From positions 124,001-188,000 of the forward strand of contig JADJTX010000009.1 in assembly GCA_016710985.1 (NCBI GenBank): a stretch of 64,000 nucleotides of DNA, given 5' to 3'. Under the pieces are notes generated by a model that saw only the letters and a list, made by a program, of their open reading frames with translations, ran no database searches and was not told where the DNA came from. The stretch comes from Ignavibacteria bacterium. GTDB taxonomy: Bacteria > Bacteroidota > Ignavibacteria > Tepidaquicellales > Tepidaquicellaceae. The position numbers were made by a program, and so were the translations under genes. Shown piece after piece: positions 33,341-40,066 of this stretch (positions within the stretch are counted from its first letter, which is position 1; each line of letters begins with the position of its first letter).

Positions 33341-33489
33341 GCAATTAGCAATGAACAATGTGCAATGAACAATGAACAATGTGCAATGAACAATGAACAA
33401 TGAGAAATAAATCTTTATTAAATTACTCATTACTCATTGCTCACTACTCATTACTCCTTGCTCATTGTTCATTGTTCATTGCTCATTGA
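33341..33489. repeat. Long hairpin of CAATGAA / CTCATTG words
   Basis: The left arm (33341-33405) is a tandem of GCAATGAACAATGTG and CAATGAACAATGA words. The right arm (33424-33489) is its imperfect reverse complement (ACTCATTACTCATTGCTCAC and on to TTCATTGCTCATTGAC). Arms of about 65 bases are separated by an AT-rich loop of 18 bases. It lies between the divergent citrate synthase and UPF0173 genes. Similar words recur at 57714-57743. Confidence 0.85.
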
Positions 33490-33557
33490 CCAGTTTAATT
33501 TAATAAATTGAATTACAACCTTAATAATGGTAATTTGCACGAGTTTAATTAGAATTC

Positions 33558-34301
33558 ATGTTAAAAATTATATATCACGGGCATTCATTTGCAGAATTGC
33601 ATATAAATGAACACATTATTTTAATTGATCCGTTCATAATTGGAAATACGCTCTGTGACATAAAATTAGCGGATGCAAAATGTAATTACATTATCTTGAC
33701 TCACGGGCACGCTGATCATTTCGGAAGTACGCCGGAAATTGCAAAGTCAAACAATGCAACAGTTATTGCCACAGCTGAACTGGCGAATTATCTCGAGTCA
33801 AAAGGTGTGAAAACACATGCAATGAATCTGGGAGGTGCATATCAGTTTCCTTTTGGAAAAGTCAAACTGACCATTGCTCATCATTCATCTTCCACTCCTG
33901 ACGGAACTTACGCCGGTGATCCGGCAGGTATACTTATACACACTCCGGAGAAAACAATCTTTCATGCCGGCGATACAGCGCTTTTTTATGACATGAAACT
34001 GATCGGTGAGACAAACAAGATCGATTATGCATTTCTGCCTATCGGTGATAATTTTACAATGGGTGTTGATGATGCCGTAAAAGCGGCTGAATTTTTAAAT
34101 GCGGATTCAGTAATTCCGATTCACTATAATACATTTGAAGTTATAAAAGCAGATGTACATGATTTCAAGAGAAAGATAGAATCCATCGGGAGGAAGTGCT
34201 ATTTAATGAAAGCCAGGAGAAGCTTAGTCTGTAGATTGTTCATTGAGTTCATTGAGTTCATTGAGTTTATTGAGTTCGTTGAGTTCGTTGAATTTTTATA
34301 G
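33558..34301 (+). CDS. UPF0173 metal-dependent hydrolase (metallo-beta-lactamase fold), C-terminus altered
   Basis: A metallo-beta-lactamase-fold hydrolase of the UPF0173 family. The metal motif ILTHGHADHFG is at about residues 47-57, with further ligands in IAHHSS, FHAGDTALF and IPIHYNT. The substrate is unknown for the family. The normal protein should stop near residue 220: adding one base around 34209-34214 gives the expected end EKLSL-stop. As written, the frame instead runs on into a 9-base tandem repeat and adds the tail FIEFIEFIEFIEFVEFVEFL. The tail is therefore either an artefact of a missing base or a real repeat-encoded extension. Confidence 0.9.
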   Translation: MLKIIYHGHSFAELHINEHIILIDPFIIGNTLCDIKLADAKCNYIILTHGHADHFGSTPEIAKSNNATVIATAELANYLESKGVKTHAMNLGGAYQFPFGKVKLTIAHHSSSTPDGTYAGDPAGILIHTPEKTIFHAGDTALFYDMKLIGETNKIDYAFLPIGDNFTMGVDDAVKAAEFLNADSVIPIHYNTFEVIKADVHDFKRKIESIGRKCYLMKARRSLVCRLFIEFIEFIEFIEFVEFVEFL

Positions 34302-34332
34302 TTCAGTGAGTTTATTAAGTTCATTAAGATTT
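34236..34332 (+). repeat. Tandem 9-base repeat (TTCATTGAG type)
   Basis: About ten drifting copies of TTCATTGAG / TTTATTGAG / TTCGTTGAG run from the end of the UPF0173 gene toward parA. The first half is translated in the current frame of the UPF0173 gene as repeating Phe-Ile-Glu. There is no opposing arm. It resembles the GAGTGTATG 9-mer array after tryptophanase. Confidence 0.8.
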
Positions 34333-34366
34333 TTCTTCAAATCATTTATTCATAGTTCAATTATAT

Positions 34367-35221
34367 TTGACAAAAATAATTTCAATATCGAATCAAAAAG
34401 GCGGGGTCGGGAAAACAACAACTGCCATTAATCTTTCAGCTTCCATTGCATCAAACAATAAAAGAGTTTTACTCATAGATGCGGATCCCCAGGCGAATGC
34501 TACTTCGGGCATTGGTCTTGAAGCGAAGATTGACGGACATTCTACGTATGAATTATTCATTTCTAACAGGACGATCAGCGAGTGCATTAAAAAGACACAG
34601 GTAAATAATCTTGATCTGATCAGCTCGAATATTAATTTAGTTGCTGCCGAACTTGAACTGGTGGAAATCCCGTCTAGAGAAAGCATTCTGAAAAATAAGA
34701 TCTTAAATTTTCTTAACGACAGTAATTTTTCCAACTCATATGATTATATTTTCATAGACTGTCCGCCTTCACTGGGACTTATAACTGTTAATGCGCTTAC
34801 TGCAGCCGACTCGCTTCTGATACCGGTTCAGTGCGAATATTATGCACTGGAAGGATTGTCGCAGCTTTTGAATACAATAAAGAACGTTAAAAATGTCTTT
34901 AATCCGAATCTTAACATTGAAGGATACCTGCTTACAATGTTTGATTCGCGGCTTAAGTTATCAAATCAGATAGAATCTGAACTGAGAAAATTTTTCGGAG
35001 AAAAAGTTTTTACTACAAAGATCTTCCGGAATGTAAAGATCGGCGAAGCACCAAGCTACGGAAAGCCTATTATTATGTATGACCCGTCATCCACGGGTTC
35101 AATGAATTATCTCGAATTAGGCAAAGAGTTTCTCAAACGCAACGGGCATGCTATTCCGTCTGATGAACCTCAGGTAAATACTTTGGAGCAAAACAGCGAT
35201 ATAAAAATAGGTGAAAACTAA
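34367..35221 (+). CDS. parA: Chromosome partitioning ATPase ParA/Soj
   Basis: A deviant-Walker ATPase that moves ParB-bound origins and also influences DnaA. The 284-residue protein opens with MTKIISISNQKGGVGKTTTAINL (deviant Walker A KGGVGKTT). RVLLIDADPQANATSGIG and YDYIFIDCPPSLGLITVNALTAADSLLIPVQCEYYALEGLSQLL follow. The start is a TTG at 34367, because no ATG precedes the ATP-binding loop. The gene is followed after 3 bases by parB. A tandem repeat array lies directly upstream, so the promoter is either in the repeat or within the UPF0173 region. Confidence 0.95.
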   Translation: MTKIISISNQKGGVGKTTTAINLSASIASNNKRVLLIDADPQANATSGIGLEAKIDGHSTYELFISNRTISECIKKTQVNNLDLISSNINLVAAELELVEIPSRESILKNKILNFLNDSNFSNSYDYIFIDCPPSLGLITVNALTAADSLLIPVQCEYYALEGLSQLLNTIKNVKNVFNPNLNIEGYLLTMFDSRLKLSNQIESELRKFFGEKVFTTKIFRNVKIGEAPSYGKPIIMYDPSSTGSMNYLELGKEFLKRNGHAIPSDEPQVNTLEQNSDIKIGEN

Positions 35222-35224
35222 TTT

Positions 35225-36118
35225 ATGGATAACAAATCATCTGTATTAGGTAAGGGTCTGTCTGCAATTTTCACAGAGAAGAATGTTGATATGAATGTAG
35301 TTGAAGATACTGTAAGGAACAGCATTAATGAGATTCCGGTGGCTAAGATAAAGGTTAATCCTTCACAGCCGAGAGAAGATTTTGATCAGGAAAAATTAAA
35401 TGAACTGGCGGATTCCATTCGTCAGAACGGATTGATACAGCCCATAACGGTAAAAAAAGACGGAGATGATTTTATATTAATATCCGGCGAAAGAAGATTG
35501 CGTGCAGTAAAATTGATCTCTCTCGAAAAAGTCCCCGCTTACATTTACGAAAAACCTGCCGACATAAATAATACAAATGAAAACTTACTTGAACTTGCAT
35601 TAATAGAAAACATTCAGCGCGAAGATCTTAATCCGATGGAGCTGTCGGATTCTTACAGAAAACTAGCCGAAGATTATAATCTCACACAGGAGCAGATCGC
35701 CGAGAAGGTTTCAAAACAAAGAAGCACTGTAGCGAATTTTTTAAGACTGCAGAAATTGCCTGTTGAGATAAAAGTATCATTGAGAAGGAATGAAATAACC
35801 GAAGCTCATGCCCGGATGCTTTTACGTGTGGATAACCTTGAAGACCAGTTAGTTTTATGGAAGAGAATTATTAATGAAAATATCACTGTAAAAAATCTCG
35901 AAGAGATCACAAAAACTTCCGCAAAGAAACAAAGAAAGAAAAAAGCTAATCTCGGTGAAATATATGATCCGTATATTCAAAATATAGAAGATAAGCTGAG
36001 AAATTATTTCGGGACGAAAGTAAAAATTAACAGAAAGACTAAGTCTTCAGGAGAAATTGTGATTGATTATTATTCGAATAATGATCTTGAGAGAATTACG
36101 GAGAAGTGTGAACGGTGA
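35225..36118 (+). CDS. parB: Chromosome partitioning protein ParB/Spo0J
   Basis: A centromere-binding CTPase that loads at parS and spreads on DNA. The 297-residue protein shows IPVAKIKVNPSQPREDFDQEKLNELADSIRQNGLIQPITV, the CTP-binding box GERRLRAVKL, the ENIQREDLNPMELSDSYRKLAEDYNLTQEQIAEKVSKQRSTVANFLRLQKLP helix-turn-helix region, and a C-terminal dimer segment with the conserved YDPYIQNIEDKLRNYFGTKVKI. It forms a two-gene unit with parA. No canonical parS palindrome was noticed in the window. Confidence 0.95.
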   Translation: MDNKSSVLGKGLSAIFTEKNVDMNVVEDTVRNSINEIPVAKIKVNPSQPREDFDQEKLNELADSIRQNGLIQPITVKKDGDDFILISGERRLRAVKLISLEKVPAYIYEKPADINNTNENLLELALIENIQREDLNPMELSDSYRKLAEDYNLTQEQIAEKVSKQRSTVANFLRLQKLPVEIKVSLRRNEITEAHARMLLRVDNLEDQLVLWKRIINENITVKNLEEITKTSAKKQRKKKANLGEIYDPYIQNIEDKLRNYFGTKVKINRKTKSSGEIVIDYYSNNDLERITEKCER

Positions 36119-36287
36119 GTCTTGAGTAACGGGTATTGGGTAGTGGGTCTTGAGTAGTCAATGGTTAATAGTATTATCGTAATTCGCAACTCGTAATTTG
36201 TAATTCGTAATTTGTAATTCGTAATTTGTAATTCGTAATTTGTAACTCGTAATTCGTAACTCATAACTCGTAACTCGTAACTTAAAA
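36117..36287 (+). repeat. Word repeat region after parB (GGGTATTGGGTAGTGGGT and TAATTCGTAATTTG)
   Basis: Two adjoining arrays: GAGTAACGGGTATTGGGTAG-type words at about 36122-36160, then about eight drifting copies of TAATTCG/TAATTTG/TAACTCG at 36179-36284. They lie on one strand without a matched opposing arm and fill the whole gap between parB and the RidA gene. Confidence 0.8.
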
Positions 36288-36293
36288 TACTTT

Positions 36294-36680
36294 ATGAAAA
36301 AAATTCTTCTTTCAGATAAAGCTCCGCAACCGATTGGCCCATATTCTCAGTCAGTAGGCTTTGATAATTTAATATTCACTTCCGGGCAGGTCGGTCTTGG
36401 GCTGGACGGGAAACTGGTTTCTGATGATGTCAAAGAACAGACGAAGAAAGCGCTGGAAAATTTAATGAACATACTCACCGATAACGGCTCATCTCCCGAA
36501 AATGTAATAAAGACCATGGTGTTTCTGAGAGACATGAAAGACTTCGCTGCTATGAATGAAGCATACAAGGAATTCTTTCAAAGCTCATATCCTGCTAGAA
36601 GCACCGTTGCTGTTTTGGGGCTTCCGCTGGATGCAAAAGTTGAAATTGAAGTAATAGCTTTAAAAAATAATTCATTATGA
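36294..36680 (+). CDS. ridA: RidA family enamine/imine deaminase
   Basis: RidA proteins hydrolyse reactive enamine/imine intermediates formed by PLP enzymes. The 128-residue protein has KAPQPIGPYSQSVGFDNLIFTSGQVGL near 9-35 and the conserved arginine and glutamate region YPARSTVAVLGLPLDAKVEIEVIA at 96-119. This pattern is that of the active RidA subfamily. Its gene overlaps the next gene by 4 bases (ATGA), so the two are translated together. Tryptophanase, a PLP enzyme making aminoacrylate, is encoded about 1 kb downstream, which fits the family role but is not proof of a link. Confidence 0.93.
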   Translation: MKKILLSDKAPQPIGPYSQSVGFDNLIFTSGQVGLGLDGKLVSDDVKEQTKKALENLMNILTDNGSSPENVIKTMVFLRDMKDFAAMNEAYKEFFQSSYPARSTVAVLGLPLDAKVEIEVIALKNNSL

Positions 36681-37144
36681 TAAAGTATAACTTCAACGCA
36701 CTTTTTGAAAAATCCTGTCCGAGTAATATCAATTTTACTGTCGGTATAGTCATCAAAGCCGATATTGAAACTGTCTGGAACAATGTCTGCAAAGGAGAAA
36801 ATGTGAAAAAGTATTTTACTACCGATGCACGAAGGGATCTTGATAAGGGCGGTGAAGTACTGTGGGTATGGGGTCAAGAAGCGGCGCTGATCAACGTGCT
36901 TGAAGTCTATCCGAATGAAAAAATAGTATTTGAATGGAACGGTTCGAATGTTGATTACCGCATCCGTTCAGAATTTATTTTTGAAGAAAGTAAGGGGAAG
37001 GTAAAATTGAAGATCAAAGAAACCGGATGGGAGGGTGATGAAGCCGGTGTAAAAAGCGCATTTGCCAACTGCAGCGGGTGGACTGAATTTCTGAATGCTT
37101 TAAAGGTTTATACCGAATATAAAATTTCTTATCTCAATAAATAA
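36677..37144 (+). CDS. SRPBCC (START-like) domain protein, AHSA1 type
   Basis: A 155-residue protein with a single SRPBCC ligand-binding fold of the Aha1-C/polyketide-cyclase type. Typical pieces are NFTVGIVIKADIETVWNNVCKGENVKKYFT, GGEVLWVWG, EVYPNEKIVFEW near the middle, and GDEAGVKSAFANCSGWTEFLNALKVYTEY in the final long helix. The ligand is unknown. It overlaps ridA by 4 bases and is followed directly by a Rho-independent terminator, so it ends the transcription unit. Confidence 0.88.
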   Translation: MIKYNFNALFEKSCPSNINFTVGIVIKADIETVWNNVCKGENVKKYFTTDARRDLDKGGEVLWVWGQEAALINVLEVYPNEKIVFEWNGSNVDYRIRSEFIFEESKGKVKLKIKETGWEGDEAGVKSAFANCSGWTEFLNALKVYTEYKISYLNK

Positions 37145-37170
37145 AAAAGTCTGCATCAGCAGACTTTTTT
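37143..37170. terminator. Rho-independent terminator
   Basis: AAAAAAGTCTGC - ATCA - GCAGACTTTTTT: a six-base GC-containing stem extended by A/T pairs, with a four-base loop. It begins at the stop codon of the SRPBCC gene and faces the rpsT end, so it may serve both strands. Confidence 0.9.
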
Positions 37171-37188
37171 ATTTAGACAAAATTAAAA

Positions 37189-37449
37189 TTATTTACCGAG
37201 TTTATTTATATGTTTTGCAAGTTTTGACTTTTGATTAGCGGCTTTGTTCTTATGAATGATCCCTTTAACAGCTGCTCTGTCAATTACAGCAACAGTCTTT
37301 CGCAATTCTAATTCGGCTCCTGCCTTATCCTTTATTTCCAAAACCCTTTTAGTGGATCCTTTTAATAAAGCTTTAACTTTCTTATTTCTTTCGGTTCTCT
37401 TGATTGTTTGTCTTGCTCTTTTCTGAGCTGATTTGTGTCTTAATGGCAT
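37189..37449 (-). CDS. rpsT: 30S ribosomal protein S20
   Basis: S20 binds 16S rRNA during 30S assembly. The 86-residue protein is very basic and helical: MPLRHKSAQKRARQTIKRTERNKKVKALLKGSTKR at the start, and AAVKGIIHKNKAANQKSKLAKHINKLGK at the end, where the RAAVKGxIHKNxAxxxKSxLxxxxN signature is recognisable. It is a single-gene unit with a clear Bacteroidota-type promoter (37476-37507, minus strand) about 20 bases upstream of its start. Confidence 0.96.
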   Translation of the reverse strand: MPLRHKSAQKRARQTIKRTERNKKVKALLKGSTKRVLEIKDKAGAELELRKTVAVIDRAAVKGIIHKNKAANQKSKLAKHINKLGK

Positions 37450-37475
37450 TTACTTGTATTGAATTTATTTTAAAA

Positions 37476-37507
37476 CAAAAATAGACAAAATCGTTTCCAA
37501 AATCAAA
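37476..37507 (-). promoter_or_regulatory. Bacteroidota-type promoter of rpsT
   Basis: On the minus strand: a TTTG box (37504-37507), 20 bases, then TATTTTTG (37476-37483). This matches the Bacteroidota -33/-7 consensus TTTG and TAnnTTTG with ideal spacing. The transcript would start near 37472, about 22 bases before the rpsT ATG. Confidence 0.75.
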
Positions 37508-37528
37508 GTATTTGCTGATGAAAGTTAA

Positions 37529-37737
37529 TTGGTGATTGGTTAATTGGTTGATTAGTTAATTGGTTGATAAATGTTCATCGTCGAGTATGTTAAAGGAAAA
37601 AGATGTTGTTATCTGACTTCCCTTAGATTTATAAATTCCAAATCCGAATTCCCAAATCCCAAATTCTATATCCCTCTATCACTAATTCATAAAAATAAAT
37701 CCAGCTTAAAAAATCACCAATCATCAAACAAAAAAAT
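37529..37737. repeat. Word repeats GGTTAATTGGTTGATTAG and CCAAATTCC type
   Basis: The left arm at about 37529-37572 is made of TTGGTTAATTGGTTGATT words. A block of CCAAATCCGAATTCCCAAAT words (about 37637-37667) has the reverse-complement words of the element at 3728. A short right arm, AATCACCAATCATCAAAC, lies at about 37714-37732. Together with the rpsT promoter at one end and the tryptophanase promoter at the other, this fills the 380 bases between rpsT and tnaA; no gene is supported there. Confidence 0.65.
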
Positions 37738-37751
37738 AAAATCACTTTTTA

Positions 37752-37794
37752 TGACTTAAATCATACAGCGCAAGTTCAAGTATGTGTATTTTTG
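37752..37794 (+). promoter_or_regulatory. Tryptophanase promoter with a Crp/Fnr-type site
   Basis: A perfect -7 box TATTTTTG is at 37787-37794, giving a start near 37798. No TTTG box lies at the usual distance. Instead a palindromic site TGAC-TTAA-ATCA (37752-37763) is centred about 41 bases upstream of the predicted start. This is the class II position for Crp/Fnr family activators, whose half-site is TGAx. Activator-dependent expression of tnaA is inferred. Confidence 0.5.
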
Positions 37795-37829
37795 TATAAG
37801 AATTAATTTAAACAATAAAATACACAGAC

Positions 37830-39206
37830 ATGGATTTCAAAACAATATTCGAGCCGTTCAAGATCAAATCAGTAGAACCGTTAAGCGTTACATCAGAGGA
37901 GCAAAGGATAAAATATCTTAAAGACGCACACTATAATCCGTTTCAGCTACACTCGGAATATGTACTTATTGACTTTCTTACTGACAGCGGAACTTCCGCA
38001 ATGAGCTCAAAACAATGGTCAGCAATACTTGACGGCGATGAAGCGTATGCCGGTTCAAAGAGCTGGCTGAAAATGGAAGCTGAGATAAAAGATCTCACGG
38101 GATTTGAACATATATTGCCGACTCATCAGGGCAGGGCGGGAGAAAGGATACTTTACGGTTATCTCGGCGGTAAAGGAAAAGTCTTCATCAGCAATACACA
38201 CTTTGATACTACCCGGGCTAACATAGAATTCTCCGGAGCTGAAGCAATAGATATTCCCATTGCGGAATCACAGGAGCCGATGGCGTATCATCCTTTCAAG
38301 GGAAATATGGATACAAAAAAACTTGAAGAGCTGATCAACAAATACGGAAGGGAAAATATCGGCGGTGTGATTCTTACTGTTACAAATAACAGCGGAGGCG
38401 GACAGCCGGTCAGCATGGAGAATGCAAAACAGATCGCGGATATATGCAGGAACTACAAAGTAAATTTCTTTCTTGACTGCTGCAGAATTGCTGAAAATTC
38501 TTATTACATAAAGCACCGGGAGACAGGATTTGAAGATAAGACATACAGGCAAATTGCACAGGAAATGTTTTCACTGGCTGACGGATGCATTATGAGCGCA
38601 AAGAAGGACGGACTTGTGAATATGGGCGGATTTCTTGCGCTGAAGGAACAACACTTATCCGATGAATGCACAAATCTGCTTATCATTACTGAGGGTTTTG
38701 TAACTTACGGCGGACTTTCAGGACGTGACATGGAAGCGATTGCAATCGGATTAAGAGAAGTGTTTGACGCTGATTATCTTCGCTACAGGATCCGGAGCAC
38801 TGAATATCTCGGTGAAAAACTTTACAATATGGGTGTCCCTCTGATATGGCCTATAGGCGGACATGCAGTTTATTTGGATGCAAAAGCTTTTTATCCGCAT
38901 ATACCCGTTGATCAGTATCCCGGTCAGTCGCTTGTATGTGAACTTTATATAAAAGGCGGAATCCGTTCAGTCGAGATAGGTTCAGTTATGTTTGGTAAAT
39001 ATGATGATAAAGGCAAACTAATACCGGCTCCAAATGAACTCGTCAGGCTTGCGATTCCGAGAAGAGTTTATACACAAAGCCATATTGAATATGTAATAGA
39101 AGTGTTTGAAAAGTTAATTGAGGATAAAGATTCGGCGAGAGGATTTAAGATAATTGAAGAGCCGAAGTTTTTGAGGCATTTTACTGCAAAGTTTGAGTAT
39201 GTTTGA
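37830..39206 (+). CDS. tnaA: Tryptophanase (tryptophan indole-lyase)
   Basis: A PLP enzyme that splits tryptophan into indole, pyruvate and ammonia. The 458-residue protein follows the TnaA/TPL fold: LTDSGTSAMSSKQW, GDEAYAGSKSW, THQGRAGE, NNSGGGQPVSMENA, the PLP lysine in MSAKKDGLVNMGG at about 259, EGFVTYGGLSGRDMEA, and the end EEPKFLRHFTAKFEYV. Tryptophanase rather than tyrosine phenol-lyase is supported by RSVEIGS (isoleucine where TPL has an arginine for phenol substrates) and by CELYIKGGIRSVEIG. It would release indole. The promoter carries a Crp/Fnr-type palindrome. The stop lies at the edge of a 9-mer repeat array. Confidence 0.9.
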   Translation: MDFKTIFEPFKIKSVEPLSVTSEEQRIKYLKDAHYNPFQLHSEYVLIDFLTDSGTSAMSSKQWSAILDGDEAYAGSKSWLKMEAEIKDLTGFEHILPTHQGRAGERILYGYLGGKGKVFISNTHFDTTRANIEFSGAEAIDIPIAESQEPMAYHPFKGNMDTKKLEELINKYGRENIGGVILTVTNNSGGGQPVSMENAKQIADICRNYKVNFFLDCCRIAENSYYIKHRETGFEDKTYRQIAQEMFSLADGCIMSAKKDGLVNMGGFLALKEQHLSDECTNLLIITEGFVTYGGLSGRDMEAIAIGLREVFDADYLRYRIRSTEYLGEKLYNMGVPLIWPIGGHAVYLDAKAFYPHIPVDQYPGQSLVCELYIKGGIRSVEIGSVMFGKYDDKGKLIPAPNELVRLAIPRRVYTQSHIEYVIEVFEKLIEDKDSARGFKIIEEPKFLRHFTAKFEYV

Positions 39207-39283
39207 GTACGTAGAGTGTGTCGAGTGTATGGAGTGCGTTGAGTGTATGGAGTTCGTTGGGTGTATGGAGTTCAATAAGTAAG
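39200..39283 (+). repeat. Tandem 9-base repeat (GAGTGTATG type)
   Basis: Drifting copies of GAGTGTATG / GAGTGCGTT / GAGTTCGTT run from the last codons of tnaA to about 39283, in one orientation. It is comparable in unit length and drift to the TTCATTGAG array at 34236-34332 but uses a different word. Confidence 0.75.
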
Positions 39284-39349
39284 CAGAGACTTCTAAAAAT
39301 CCATTAATGTCATTTACTCTTAGAGCAGTTTTAAACATTTAACAAGCTG

Positions 39350-39973
39350 CTATTCCTTCACAAGCCTTTTCGAAAGAATATAAAATATAGGAAACAGATA
39401 TATCATTAAGAAAGCCAGCCTTACATGAAAAAAGGAAACTATAAAAGCCGAAACAAAAATTACAATTGGCATCACTGACATAATGAAAAATCTTTTTCTT
39501 AACAATGAACTCAGTTCATCTTTGATTATGAATTTTTTCTTCATGGCGTATTCCCACTGAATGGTCAGTATCAGTGATATTAAGGTCAGGTTAGATACGT
39601 AAAGTATGAAAGGAAACTGGACCATCGGATAGTCTTTTTTTAATCCAACCGTAAAAGGGACAAAGCCGATCAGCAGAAGGAAAAGTATGTTCAGCATTAT
39701 GACCACCCGGTCAACAGATTCGAAAAAATTAAACTGCAGCTGATGTCTCGCCCAGAATATTCCAAGAACGAAAAAACTTATTACATAGGCTTCAATGGAA
39801 GGCAGAAGATTATATATTGCTGCTGGAAGTTCTTCACCGGCAAGGTTATTTGGAATATTATCCGGAGCTTTTAAATCCAGTATCATCAGTGTCATTGTGA
39901 TAGCAAAAATACCGTCGCATAACGCTGCCAGCCTCTCTTTAGGAAATACTGATTCGTCCTGTATGTCTTTCAA
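39350..39973 (-). CDS. TMEM175/DUF1211-type membrane protein (potassium channel family)
   Basis: A 207-residue membrane protein with about six spans. The first segment, ERLAALCDGIFAITMTLMILDLKAPD, matches the DUF1211/TMEM175 family, whose first helix lines a potassium pore. The family normally has an F-S-D motif there; this copy has L-C-D, so pore properties could differ. Later segments (AYVISFFVLGIFWARHQLQFNFF, MLNILFLLLIGFVPFTV) fit the family. Each chain has one repeat, so bacterial members form tetramers. The gene is convergent with tnaA. Confidence 0.85.
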   Translation of the reverse strand: MKDIQDESVFPKERLAALCDGIFAITMTLMILDLKAPDNIPNNLAGEELPAAIYNLLPSIEAYVISFFVLGIFWARHQLQFNFFESVDRVVIMLNILFLLLIGFVPFTVGLKKDYPMVQFPFILYVSNLTLISLILTIQWEYAMKKKFIIKDELSSLLRKRFFIMSVMPIVIFVSAFIVSFFHVRLAFLMIYLFPIFYILSKRLVKE

Positions 39974-40066
39974 ATTGTAAAGTTAGGATTGTTAAAAAGG
40001 ATGATATATAGCATTTAACAAAATTTCATTTATGAGTAAATTTACTTTTATTAATTCAAAACAAAA

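Noticed and set aside
33224..33430. Frame on the minus strand translating as repeated LFIVHCTLFIVHCT
   Set aside because: It is a translation of the CAATGAA word repeat and has no independent support.
34361..34369. A TATATTTG -7 box at the parA start codon
   Set aside because: No -33 box lies at the right distance, and a start there would place transcription inside the parA coding region; it is probably a chance match in AT-rich DNA.
36070..36264. Frame on the minus strand reading LRVTNYELQITNYKLRITNYE
   Set aside because: It is a translation of the TAATTCG repeat array, not a gene.
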